A stretch of DNA of 16,739 nucleotides, taken from contig JAZQAG010000050.1 in assembly GCA_045545095.1 (NCBI GenBank), forward strand, positions 1-16,739. Reading direction: 5' to 3'. The notes beneath the pieces were generated by a model. The model saw only the letters and a list, made by a program, of their open reading frames with translations, was not told the origin of the DNA and made no database searches. The position numbers and the translations under genes are program-made. Shown one piece after another: positions 1 to 6,773 of the stretch. Each line of letters opens with the position of its first letter. The first letter of the stretch is position 1. The DNA comes from Phocaeicola_A sp045545095 (GTDB lineage Bacteria > Bacteroidota > Bacteroidia > Bacteroidales > Bacteroidaceae).

Positions 1-619
1 CAAGAGAAAGCGGTATCGCCCCCATACCACCAACTCCAACCATCCTTATCGTATATATGATGACCTGCTCAACACTTATCCCAAGTACATTCCCCAGACC
101 CACTGCCGCCTCCTGGTGGCCGATATCACCTATGTCCCCATATCCGATGGTTTCGCCTATCTCTCCCTGCTGACGGACGGATACAGTCGCGCCATCGTTG
201 GATATGCCCTGCACCCCACACTCTCAAGCGAAGGACCGCTGAAAGCATTACAAATGGCCTTGGACTTTTATAGGGACAGGGGGATAGACACCGAAGGTGT
301 AATACACCACTCCGACAGGGGCATCCAATATGCCAGCAAGGAGTATACGAGGATACTGCTTGACAACCATGCTCGCATCAGCATGACGCAGACGGGAGAT
401 CCGCTGCACAATGCGCTGGCAGAGAGGATGAACAACACGGTGAAGAACGGATGGCTGTATGAGTGTGAGAGGATGGACTTCGGACAGACAGGAAGGGAGG
501 TGGACAAGGCCATTTACAACTACAATTGGATGCGACCCCATTAGGCCATAAACATGAGGACTCCGATGCTGATGCTGTCCGAAGAGAACACAAACCCGCT
601 TCTTTTGTCAGGTGCAACA
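1..619 (+). mobile_element. Right-hand part of an IS3-family insertion sequence
   Basis: The window opens inside the second reading frame (orfB) of an IS3-family element. The left end and orfA lie outside the window. I place the right end at 619 because a perfect palindrome is centred between 619 and 620: its left half ends in CA and its right half begins with TG, the usual IS3-family terminal dinucleotides. The transposase frame would run into this terminal repeat, as is common for orfB. No target-site duplication can be checked with only one end visible. An alternative is that the palindrome is only a terminator and the true end lies nearby. Confidence 0.75.
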
Positions 620-631
620 TGTTGCACCTGA
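1..631 (+). pseudogene. IS3-family transposase orfB, 5'-truncated by the window, with internal amber stop
   Basis: This is the DDE integrase-type transposase of an IS3 element, which cuts and joins the element ends. The frame is open from position 2. The catalytic triad is visible: D in DITYV at 122-124, D in HSDRGIQY at 314-316 and E in NALAERMNNTVK at 422-424. The second and third residues are 35 residues apart, as expected for DD(35)E. The frame meets TAG at 542-544 directly after NWMRPH. Read through, it continues AINMRTPM to a TGA at 629-631, which matches the usual family tail of the form RPHQA...TP. A single CAG-to-TAG change therefore explains the stop. All catalytic residues precede it, so a protein about 29 residues short might keep some activity; I call it a probable pseudogene. 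The real start is upstream of the window. Confidence 0.82.
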
Positions 632-638
632 CAAAAGA
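601..638. repeat. Perfect 38-bp palindrome at the IS right end
   Basis: Bases 601-619 and 620-638 are exact reverse complements, 19 bp each with no spacer. The left arm ends CAACA and the right arm begins TGTTG. It may be two IS terminal repeats lying back to back, or a hairpin terminator for the transposase gene. The absence of any loop makes a dedicated terminator less likely than abutted ends. Confidence 0.9.
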
Positions 639-657
639 CAAATTTCTTGAGATTTCG

Positions 658-690
658 TTTGGAATGTAAACCTATTTTGGATTATCTTTG
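658..690 (+). promoter_or_regulatory. Consensus Bacteroides-type promoter with no ORF behind it
   Basis: TTTG at 658-661 is followed after 21 bp by TATCTTTG at 683-690, an exact match to TTTG-N19-21-TAnnTTTG. Transcription would start near 697 and run rightward. No plus-strand gene follows before the xylA terminator region. The promoter could be the outward or orfA promoter of a deleted IS copy, or could make a short untranslated RNA. Confidence 0.6.
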
Positions 691-746
691 CAAAGCGTAA
701 ACTCACATAGGAATAAATATTTCCAGTGTAAACCTATATAGGATTC
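666..746 (+). repeat. Three related about 18-bp sites spaced 31 bp apart
   Basis: Copies start with GTAAAC at 666, 697 and 728. The first and third share GTAAACCTAT, two to four variable bases, then GGATT; the middle copy is more degenerate. The exact 31-bp spacing is close to three helical turns, which would put the sites on one face of the DNA. The first copy overlaps the promoter spacer and the second lies at the predicted start of transcription, so they may be operator or iteron-like sites. No protein can be assigned. Confidence 0.55.
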
Positions 747-804
747 TAAGTTTAACCCGGCAACTTATTTCAGTACACTGCAAACGGAAATCGTTAACAT
801 ACAA

Positions 805-914
805 GCGATATTCCAGTACTGCTTAAGCGATACTCCAGTACTGCTTAAGTGATACTTCAGTACCGCTTAAGAGATACTCCAGTACTTCCTATATGGTACT
901 GGAGTATCACTTAA
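805..914. repeat. 22-bp tandem array (about 3.7 units) plus one inverted copy
   Basis: Units run 805-826, 827-848, 849-870 and a diverged 871-892. Each carries a GATACTCCAGTACTG-like core with the 8-bp palindrome CAGTACTG, and the first three end in CTTAA. The fourth unit forms a hairpin with an inverted copy: 873-885 is the exact reverse complement of 896-908, with a 10-nt loop. No ORF crosses the array. The units abut without unique spacers. Confidence 0.8.
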
Positions 915-980
915 TATTAGCTGGCTGGCACTGTAGTTTGCCTTCAAAATTCAACCGAAATCTCTCTATAGAGAATAGGT

Positions 981-1020
981 AACAATAAAAGCGGGAGTGC
1001 CCAAGGACACTCCCGCTTAC
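981..1020 (-). terminator. Rho-independent terminator of the xyl operon
   Basis: 989-999 pairs perfectly with 1008-1018 (11 bp, GC-rich) around an 8-nt loop. Read on the minus strand the stem is followed by TTTTATTGTT. It starts 27 nt past the xylA stop. The plus-strand reading lacks a clean U-run, so termination should be mainly leftward, although the stem could slow rightward transcription too. Confidence 0.88.
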
Positions 1021-1045
1021 TTTATCTGTTATTAGCAATTGGAGC

Positions 1046-2362
1046 TTATGCGAACATGTTCACGATAGCTTCGTAAAGTTCCTGCTTGCCGCTTACCTGC
1101 TTGGGCTCGCCATTGGCCTTGGCATAAGCAACCAGTTCTTCGAGGCCGAGCTTGCCCTCTTCGAACTCCTTACCCTTGCCACCGTCGAATGAAGCGTAGC
1201 GGTCTGCTAACATCTTCTTGTAGGGGCTCTCTTCGAGCAATGCTGCTGCACTCTCGAGGGCACGTGCCATAGCATCCATACCGGCAATGTGGGCAATGAA
1301 GATGTCCTCCAAGTCGGTAGAGTTACGACGGGTCTTGGCATCGAAGTTGGTACCACCATTACCGAATCCACCTGCACGGATGATGTGGATGAAAGCCTGG
1401 ATAAGTTCATAGTTGTCGATGGGGAACTGGTCAGTATCCCAACCATTCTGATAGTCACCACGGTTGGCATCGATAGAGCCGAGCATATCATTGTCAACAG
1501 CTACTGCCAATTCGTGTTCGAAAGTGTGACCTGCCAAAGTGGCGTGGTTCACCTCGATGTTCACCTTGAAGTCGTTCTCCAAGCCATGAGCCTTGAGGAA
1601 GCCGATAACTGTTTCGGTATCTACATCATACTGATGCTTGGTGGGTTCCATAGGTTTGGGTTCGATGAGGAATGTACCCTGGAATCCCTTGCTACGTGCA
1701 TAGTCACGAGCCTTGGTGAGCATCATGGCCAGGTGTTCCTTCTCGCGCTTCTGGTCGGTGTTGAGGATTGACATGTAACCTTCGCGTCCGCCCCAGAACA
1801 CATAGTTGCTACCACCCAACTCGATAGTGGCATCGATGGCGTTCTTGATCTGTACGGCAGCACGGGCAACAACGTCAAACTCGGGGTTGGTAGCGGCACC
1901 GTTCATGTAACGCTTGTGGCCAAATACGTTGGCCGTACCCCACAACAACTTGATACCTGTCTCAGCCTGCTTCTGCTTGAGGTAAGCAACCACTTCCTTC
2001 AGATTGGCCTCGTACTCCTCGATGCTGTTACCCTCGCTCACGAGGTCCACATCGTGGAAGCAGTAGTACTCGATACCAATCTTCTGCATGAACTCGAAAC
2101 CGGCATCTACCTTGTCCTTGGCAGCCTGTACGGCATCAGATGAAGTGTTCCAAGGGAATGACTTGGTACCACCACCGAACTGGTCGCCACCTTCAGCGCA
2201 GAGTGTGTGCCACCATGCCATGGCGAATTTCAACCAATCCTTCATCTTCTTTCCCATAACCACCTTTTCGGGGTCATAGTAGCGGAAAGCCATAGGATTT
2301 CTACTCTCTTTTCCTTCAAACTTGATCTTCCCTATTCCGGGGAAAAATTCTTTCTTTTCCAT
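1046..2362 (-). CDS. xylA: Xylose isomerase
   Basis: Cytoplasmic enzyme interconverting D-xylose and D-xylulose (EC 5.3.1.5). The 438-residue protein has the length of class II xylose isomerases. All active-site residues known from the E. coli enzyme are present with an offset of two: H103 and D106 in FHDVD, E234 and K236 in IEPKP, E270 and H273 in NIEVNH, D298, D309, D311 and D341. The WGGREGY motif is at 190-196. The ATG at 2362 begins a family-typical N-terminus (MEKKEFFPGIGKI). I see no strong Shine-Dalgarno site, which is normal for Bacteroidales. It is the last gene of the operon, 213 bp behind xylB, and that gap is filled by heptamer repeats. It is followed by a strong terminator. Confidence 0.98.
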   Translation of the reverse strand: MEKKEFFPGIGKIKFEGKESRNPMAFRYYDPEKVVMGKKMKDWLKFAMAWWHTLCAEGGDQFGGGTKSFPWNTSSDAVQAAKDKVDAGFEFMQKIGIEYYCFHDVDLVSEGNSIEEYEANLKEVVAYLKQKQAETGIKLLWGTANVFGHKRYMNGAATNPEFDVVARAAVQIKNAIDATIELGGSNYVFWGGREGYMSILNTDQKREKEHLAMMLTKARDYARSKGFQGTFLIEPKPMEPTKHQYDVDTETVIGFLKAHGLENDFKVNIEVNHATLAGHTFEHELAVAVDNDMLGSIDANRGDYQNGWDTDQFPIDNYELIQAFIHIIRAGGFGNGGTNFDAKTRRNSTDLEDIFIAHIAGMDAMARALESAAALLEESPYKKMLADRYASFDGGKGKEFEEGKLGLEELVAYAKANGEPKQVSGKQELYEAIVNMFA

Positions 2363-2396
2363 AATCTGTTATTTTAATGGTTAATGAATGTTTATT

Positions 2397-2466
2397 GAGT
2401 TATGAGTTGTGAGTGCTGAGTGCTGAGTTGTGAGTGCTGAGTTGTGAGTGCTGAGTGTTGAGTGTT
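2397..2466. repeat. Ten-copy heptamer array GAGTNNT
   Basis: Ten consecutive seven-base units fit GAGTNNT without a single indel (GAGTTAT, GAGTTGT, GAGTGCT, GAGTGTT variants). The array lies between xylB and xylA, ending 35 bp before the xylA start codon in the direction of transcription. There is no open frame or coding pattern. Confidence 0.88.
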
Positions 2467-2530
2467 CATCGCTAACCGCTCATCCGCTAACCGCTAACCG
2501 CTCATCGTTAACCGCTCATCCGCTCCCCGT
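2467..2530. repeat. Second heptamer array, CGCTAAC/CGCTCAT type
   Basis: Units CGCTAAC, CGCTCAT and CGTTAAC alternate with a seven-base period, with two one-base insertions (CCGCT). The same family appears in opposite orientation at 6640-6688. Confidence 0.78.
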
Positions 2531-2576
2531 CACCGTTTAAGGCGAAGCCGCCCTTCACCCTTCACCTTTCACCTTT
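2530..2576. repeat. Duplicated intergenic module: small hairpin plus CTTCACC heptamers, at the xylB stop
   Basis: 2530-2566 is identical, over 37 bases, to 15147-15183. It contains a GC-rich bulged hairpin (GGCGAAGCC core, 2541-2549) and then heptamers CTTCACC, CTTCACC, TTTCACC that run up to the xylB stop codon at 2576-2578. On the minus strand the module begins at the stop codon of xylB. It may act as a processing or attenuation hairpin between xylB and xylA, but there is no U-run. Confidence 0.82.
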
Positions 2577-4051
2577 TATTTCAAATGTGACTTCCAACGC
2601 TCGTAGGCCTCGGCATAGGCTGCGCGATCGGCCTCCACAGGTTCGATGACCTCAAGACGCTCGAGAGTGGCAAAGGCTTCGGTATTATCCTTATAGATAC
2701 CGGCACCCATACCTGCACCCTTAGCTGCTCCGACAGAACCATCGGTATCATAGAGTTCGATGGTGGCTCCTGTCACACCGGCCAATGTATGGCGGAAGAT
2801 GGGGCTGAGGAACATGTTGGCATGTCCGGCATGAATCTTGCTGATGTTCATACCCATGCCCTGCATGATTTCGATACCATACTTGAAGGAGAAGACTATT
2901 CCCTCCTGGGCAGCACGCAACAGGTGATGCTTGCCATGGGTGTTGAAGTTGACACCATGCACCGAACAGCCTACCTCCTGATTCTGCAACATACGCTCGG
3001 CACCATTACCGAAAGGCATGATGCTGACACCGGCACTACCGATAGGAGCCTGTGCGGCAAGGTCGTTCATGGCAGCATAGGAGATGTTCTCGGGAGCTAC
3101 GGTACGCTTCATCCATGAGTTGAGGATACCTGTTCCGTTGATACAGAGGAGTACACCTGTACGGGGGTCAGCAGCTGTATGGTTGACATGGGCAAAGGTG
3201 TTGACACGGGAGAGCGGATCGTAATCGGTCACTCCATTGACACCATATACCACACCTGATGTACCTGCGGTAGAGGCTATTTCTCCAGGATTGAACACAT
3301 TGAGTGAAAGGGCATTGTTTGGCTGGTCTCCTGCCCGATAGGTGATGGGAGTACCGGCCTTCAAACCAAGTTCGGCGGCAGCAGCCTCGATCATACGTCC
3401 CTGTTCAGAGAAGGTAGGACGGACAGTGGGGATCACAGAACGGGAGAATCCGTAATAGTCCAATACGATATCGGCCACATCATTCTTCTGGAAATCCCAC
3501 AGCATACCTTCGGACAAGCCGGATACAGTGGTGCAGGCCTCGCCTGTCAAACGCATGGCGATATAGTCTCCCGGAAGCATAATCTTGTCAATCTGCTCGA
3601 ACAGGGCCGGTTCGTGTTCCTTCACCCATGCCAACTTGGAGGCGGTGAAGTTGCCCGGAGAGTTGAGCAGATGGCTCAAGCAGAGTTCTTCACCAATCTC
3701 CTTGAATGCCTTCTCGCCATAAGGTACGGCACGGGAGTCGCACCAGATGATGGAGGGACGAAGTACACGCTGTGCCTTATCCACACAGACAAGGCCGTGC
3801 ATCTGGTATGAGATACCTATGGCATCCACCTCATCGGCCTTAGCGCCAGAGGCAGCCATCACATCGGCGGTAGCCAACTTCAGGTTGGTCCACCACATCT
3901 CGGGATCTTGTTCGGCCCATCCGGGTTGGACAGCCGTAATAGGAGCTTCGCTCTTGGGGTAGAAAGCTGAAGCTACGCACTTTCCATTGTCAGCATTCAC
4001 CAGACTTGCCTTTACTGATGAACTGCCTATGTCAAATCCTAACAAATACAT
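2576..4051 (-). CDS. xylB: Xylulokinase
   Basis: FGGY-family kinase that phosphorylates D-xylulose to D-xylulose 5-phosphate with ATP (EC 2.7.1.17), feeding the pentose phosphate pathway. The 491 residues match the family length. Visible motifs are the N-terminal phosphate loop FDIGSSSVK (6-14), the MHG substrate-contact motif (84-86), WCDSR (103-107), the catalytic aspartate in AGDQ (D242), the second phosphate motif TAGTSG (261-266) and a C-terminal FGGY-like signature around GHANMFLSPIFRHTLA. Its position directly upstream of xylA supports xylulose over other FGGY substrates. It follows the regulator gene by 74 bp. A 12-bp palindrome TAATAATTATTA (4071-4082) lies just upstream. Confidence 0.97.
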   Translation of the reverse strand: MYLLGFDIGSSSVKASLVNADNGKCVASAFYPKSEAPITAVQPGWAEQDPEMWWTNLKLATADVMAASGAKADEVDAIGISYQMHGLVCVDKAQRVLRPSIIWCDSRAVPYGEKAFKEIGEELCLSHLLNSPGNFTASKLAWVKEHEPALFEQIDKIMLPGDYIAMRLTGEACTTVSGLSEGMLWDFQKNDVADIVLDYYGFSRSVIPTVRPTFSEQGRMIEAAAAELGLKAGTPITYRAGDQPNNALSLNVFNPGEIASTAGTSGVVYGVNGVTDYDPLSRVNTFAHVNHTAADPRTGVLLCINGTGILNSWMKRTVAPENISYAAMNDLAAQAPIGSAGVSIMPFGNGAERMLQNQEVGCSVHGVNFNTHGKHHLLRAAQEGIVFSFKYGIEIMQGMGMNISKIHAGHANMFLSPIFRHTLAGVTGATIELYDTDGSVGAAKGAGMGAGIYKDNTEAFATLERLEVIEPVEADRAAYAEAYERWKSHLK

Positions 4052-4125
4052 ACTATATATATTAATAAGGTAATAATTATTATCGGTCGTTAACTGTCTC
4101 TGGAATATCCGTCAGGCGAAAAGGG

Positions 4126-4854
4126 CTATTTGACCACCTTGCTCTTGTCAAACTTGTAGTAGCGTGCTGCACGGTGGGGCACATCATGCTCTTTCTCGTC
4201 AAGCAACACCACGTAGGGCATCTGGGAGATGCGCTTGTGGAAGTTGCGCACATCGAACACCTTGTCATACACCAACTCGAACAGGCGCCTCATCTGGGCT
4301 GCCGTGAACTTCTTGGGAAGAAGGCTGAAGAGGAATACCGGATTGAGTTCTGCCTTGTTCCGGATATAGCGAAGGGCCTCCTGAATAATCTGGTTATGAT
4401 CAAATGCCAAGGTACCAACCTCCTTGACCGGCACCCAGCAGGGTTCATACTTCTGGTTGGAAAGTTTGATTTTCTTGTCAAGTTTCAACAAGGATAGGTA
4501 TCCGACAGAGACGATACGGTCAACGGGTACCTGCAAACTGTGGAAACGTTCGAGCCACATGGTGTCCTTGGGGTTCGAAGTACGGTTCTTGTCGCCAAAG
4601 GTCTTGAACTGGCGCATGGTCACATTCTTCAAACCTGTCAGCTCGGTCAACACACGTTGGGCCGCCTCGTCCAAGTCCTCATCCATATAGATAAGACTGC
4701 CGGGCAACTTCATGTCACACCCCTCCCCTTCTCCGACTCCATGGCGCTTCACCAAGAGGGCTGTCAACTTATCGCCATCAAATCCTATCAATACACAATC
4801 GACAGAGATATGTGGATTGACTATCCTATTCAGAGAGGTAGATAATGTGTCCAT
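4126..4854 (-). CDS. xylR: Nudix-family transcriptional regulator, probable xylose regulator
   Basis: 242-residue protein of the NrtR/AraR-like group: an N-terminal Nudix domain (about 15-140) joined to a C-terminal winged-helix domain (about 160-235). In Bacteroides such proteins regulate sugar genes, with the Nudix part sensing a sugar or nucleotide-type ligand. The Nudix box at 52-75 is degenerate: where catalysis needs R-E-x-x-E-E, this protein has R67-V68-L69-T70-E71-L72, so two glutamates are lost. That points to ligand sensing, not hydrolysis. The gene is first in the operon with xylB and xylA and has a promoter and several AT-rich inverted repeats upstream, consistent with autoregulation. 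The symbol rests on context and family; a nucleotide-sensing role is less likely. Repressor or activator action cannot be read from the sequence. Confidence 0.85.
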   Translation of the reverse strand: MDTLSTSLNRIVNPHISVDCVLIGFDGDKLTALLVKRHGVGEGEGCDMKLPGSLIYMDEDLDEAAQRVLTELTGLKNVTMRQFKTFGDKNRTSNPKDTMWLERFHSLQVPVDRIVSVGYLSLLKLDKKIKLSNQKYEPCWVPVKEVGTLAFDHNQIIQEALRYIRNKAELNPVFLFSLLPKKFTAAQMRRLFELVYDKVFDVRNFHKRISQMPYVVLLDEKEHDVPHRAARYYKFDKSKVVK

Positions 4855-4888
4855 TTTATATTCGTACTTGACTTTAAGAATCGTGGCA

Positions 4889-4919
4889 CAAATATAAAAG
4901 ATATTTTCAGAGGAATAAT
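4889..4919 (-). promoter_or_regulatory. Promoter of the xyl operon
   Basis: On the minus strand TATATTTG (4889-4896) matches the TAnnTTTG -7 element and lies 34 bp before the regulator start codon. No TTTG is found at the right distance upstream (around 4916-4919), so the -33 element is weak, as is common for regulated promoters. Predicted start of transcription is near 4882. Confidence 0.6.
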
Positions 4920-4948
4920 ATTTGCGCTATATTATTTCACATAATATA
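4914..4948. promoter_or_regulatory. Candidate operator: overlapping AT-rich inverted repeats
   Basis: AATAATAT (4914-4921) is inverted at 4929-4936 after 7 bp, and TATATTAT (4928-4935) is inverted at 4941-4948 after 5 bp, so three half-sites alternate in direction. A shorter inverted repeat (4890-4895 with 4901-4906) overlaps the -7 element. This is a plausible binding region for the Nudix regulator just upstream of its promoter. The link is inferred from position only. Confidence 0.45.
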
Positions 4949-4960
4949 ACATATTGAATT

Positions 4961-5026
4961 TCAAGAAAAGAAATATCGTAATAAGGACAATATGTCAGAC
5001 ATACTTAATGTACTTATTACGATATT
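4961..5026 (-). terminator. Hairpin terminator after the FAD dehydrogenase gene
   Basis: 4972-4985 and 5013-5026 are perfect 14-bp inverted repeats. A second palindrome (TATGTC-A-GACATA, 4991-5003) sits inside the 27-nt loop. On the minus strand the outer stem is followed by TTTCTTTTCTTG. It lies 24 bp past the stop of the gene ending at 5050. The stem is AT-rich, so it could instead be a protein-binding site. Confidence 0.55.
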
Positions 5027-5049
5027 ACTATAAATCAGGATATTGTCAG

Positions 5050-6630
5050 TCATTTTCCCAACATGGCGGCTACGGCCTCGGCACATCTTTCGCCATCGAT
5101 ACCGGCAGAAACAATACCGCCGGCATAGCCTGCCCCTTCGCCACACGGGAAGAGACCACGCAGGGTGACATGCTGGCAAGTTTCACGGTCGCGCACAATA
5201 CGTACGGGAGACGATGTACGGGTCTCGGCCGCTATCATCAACGCTTCGTTGGTGAGGAATCCATGTGACACACGGTCGAACTGTTTGAATCCCATAGAGA
5301 GACGGGTGGTAATGAAGGAGGGCATCCAAAAGTGTAGCGGAGAGGAGACTACACCGGGAGAGTAAGACGAGGAGGGCAGGTCGTAACTGAGCTTGCCACG
5401 GGTGAAATCCACCATACGCTGGGCTGGTGCGGTCTGCTTCATGCCACCGGCCAACCAGCATTCACGCTCGATTTTCTCCTGGAAATACATCATCAGCAAA
5501 GGGTCGTCAGGAGATGTACCCTCCGGGACAAGGTGCTCCTGAAGCACATCCTCGGGATGAATCTCAACCACCATACCCGAGTTGCTCCACCGACCTCCCC
5601 GGTTACTGGGAGACATACCATTGACTACGACCTGTTCGGGCCCTGTTGCGGCAGGTACGACAAAGCCTCCGGGACACATACAGAAACTATATACTCCGCG
5701 ACCGGAAGCCTGGGTGACAAAGCTGTATTCGGCAGCAGGCAGATAACGTCCGCGGCCATTCTTGTTATGATACCTTATCTGGTCTATCAGATGGGCCGGA
5801 TGCTCCAGACGGACACCCACAGCAAGACCCTTGGATTCAAGAAGGACATCGTGGGCTTTCAGCCAACGGAAAACATCACGTGCCGAATGGCCAGTGGCCA
5901 AGATGACCGGTCCAAAGAACTCGCGTCCCTGATGAGTGACAATACCACGAACTTCGCCCTGCTCTATAAGCAAGGCATCCATGCGTGTCTCGAAATGTAC
6001 TTCGCCACCACACGCCAGGATAGTCTTGCGCATGTTCTCAATGACTATCGGCAACTTGTCCGTACCGATATGGGGATGGACATCGGAGAGGATGGAGAGA
6101 CTGGCACCATGCTGGCAAAAGACATTCAGAATCTTGTCAACACTCCCCCGCTTCTTGCTACGGGTAAAGAGTTTGCCATCGGAATAGGCACCGGCACCTC
6201 CTTCGCCGAAACTGTAGTTTGATTCGGCATCCACCTTATGTTCACGGGATATGCGGGCAATATCCAACCGACGGTCATGCACATTCTTTCCTCGCTCGAC
6301 CACCACTGGTTTCAAGCCAAGTTCTATCAGACGAAGGGCTGCAAAGAGACCACCAGGACCTGCACCGACCACTATCACCTGCGGACACTCCCCGACCATG
6401 GGGTAATCTACACGCTGATATTCGTCCTTAGGCGGCATCTCGTTGACGAAAACCCGGACAGTCAGGTTTATATAGATGGTACGCTGGCGGGCATCGATGC
6501 CTCTCTTCAATACCCGAACGGCATTGATGGTTCTGACATCCATACCTTTCTCGCGGGCAATGTATTGCATGATTGCCTGTTCGTTGGCCGCTTGTTGCGG
6601 AAGTACTCTGATTTGATATTCTTGAATCAT
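5050..6630 (-). CDS. Uncharacterised FAD-dependent dehydrogenase (COG2509 type)
   Basis: 526-residue cytosolic flavoprotein. Residues 1-75 form a small N-terminal domain typical of this family. The Rossmann FAD-binding motif VIVVGAGPGG (85-94) follows, with E112 in VVVERG placed to bind the adenosine ribose. A GEGGAGAYSDGKL segment follows and the C-terminal CGEGAGYAGGIVSAGIDG completes the FAD site. A CMCPGG motif near residue 325 holds two cysteines. Family length is normal. The reaction is not established; members are annotated as NAD(P)/FAD-dependent oxidoreductases. It follows radA in the same direction with a repeat-filled gap of 143 bp, so co-transcription is possible. The ATG at 6630 fits the family N-terminus (MIQEYQIRVLP). 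Confidence 0.9.
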   Translation of the reverse strand: MIQEYQIRVLPQQAANEQAIMQYIAREKGMDVRTINAVRVLKRGIDARQRTIYINLTVRVFVNEMPPKDEYQRVDYPMVGECPQVIVVGAGPGGLFAALRLIELGLKPVVVERGKNVHDRRLDIARISREHKVDAESNYSFGEGGAGAYSDGKLFTRSKKRGSVDKILNVFCQHGASLSILSDVHPHIGTDKLPIVIENMRKTILACGGEVHFETRMDALLIEQGEVRGIVTHQGREFFGPVILATGHSARDVFRWLKAHDVLLESKGLAVGVRLEHPAHLIDQIRYHNKNGRGRYLPAAEYSFVTQASGRGVYSFCMCPGGFVVPAATGPEQVVVNGMSPSNRGGRWSNSGMVVEIHPEDVLQEHLVPEGTSPDDPLLMMYFQEKIERECWLAGGMKQTAPAQRMVDFTRGKLSYDLPSSSYSPGVVSSPLHFWMPSFITTRLSMGFKQFDRVSHGFLTNEALMIAAETRTSSPVRIVRDRETCQHVTLRGLFPCGEGAGYAGGIVSAGIDGERCAEAVAAMLGK

Positions 6631-6639
6631 ACTTTTAAA

Positions 6640-6688
6640 GGGTTATGGGGAGCGATTAGCGGGGAGCGGGGAGCGGTTAACGGGGAGC
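6640..6688. repeat. Seven-copy heptamer array GGGGAGC/GGTTAAC
   Basis: Seven units in strict seven-base register: GGGTTAT, GGGGAGC, GATTAGC, GGGGAGC, GGGGAGC, GGTTAAC, GGGGAGC. It is the reverse-complement family of the array at 2467-2530. It lies between radA and the FAD gene, 10 bp before the latter's start codon in the direction of transcription. Confidence 0.86.
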
Positions 6689-6691
6689 GGC

Positions 6692-6727
6692 CTAAATAGT
6701 AAATAGTAATTCGTCAAATAGTAAATG
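6692..6727. repeat. GTAAATA heptamer array
   Basis: CTAAATA, GTAAATA, GTAATTC, an eight-base GTCAAATA and GTAAATG continue the seven-base period with an AT-rich unit, directly next to the GC-rich array. Confidence 0.7.
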
Positions 6728-6773
6728 ACTCTGCGTCTCTGGTTCCAAATAAAGGGGGAAGGGTCACAATCTC

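Larger units (their letters stand above)
639..985. other. Gene-free stretch between the IS end and the xylA terminator
   Basis: No ORF with coding character is seen on either strand. The stretch holds the promoter at 658-690, the 31-bp-spaced sites, the 22-bp array and a 12-bp palindrome (TCTCTATAGAGA, 963-974). Base composition is richer in A and T than in the flanking genes. In other Bacteroides a xylose transporter often lies on this side of xylA; none is visible here. Confidence 0.7.

Noticed and set aside
805..914. 22-bp repeats as a CRISPR array
   Set aside because: The units abut with no unique spacers, differ from one another, include an inverted copy, and no cas gene is in the window.
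1289..1771. Plus-strand frame of 160 codons
   Set aside because: Antisense to xylA, which has all catalytic residues; no independent support.
4126..4854. Nudix hydrolase enzyme
   Set aside because: Key glutamates of the Nudix box are replaced and a C-terminal winged-helix domain is present.
5533..6222. Plus-strand frame of 229 codons
   Set aside because: Lies wholly antisense to the conserved FAD dehydrogenase and shows no motif; it follows from codon bias of the real gene.
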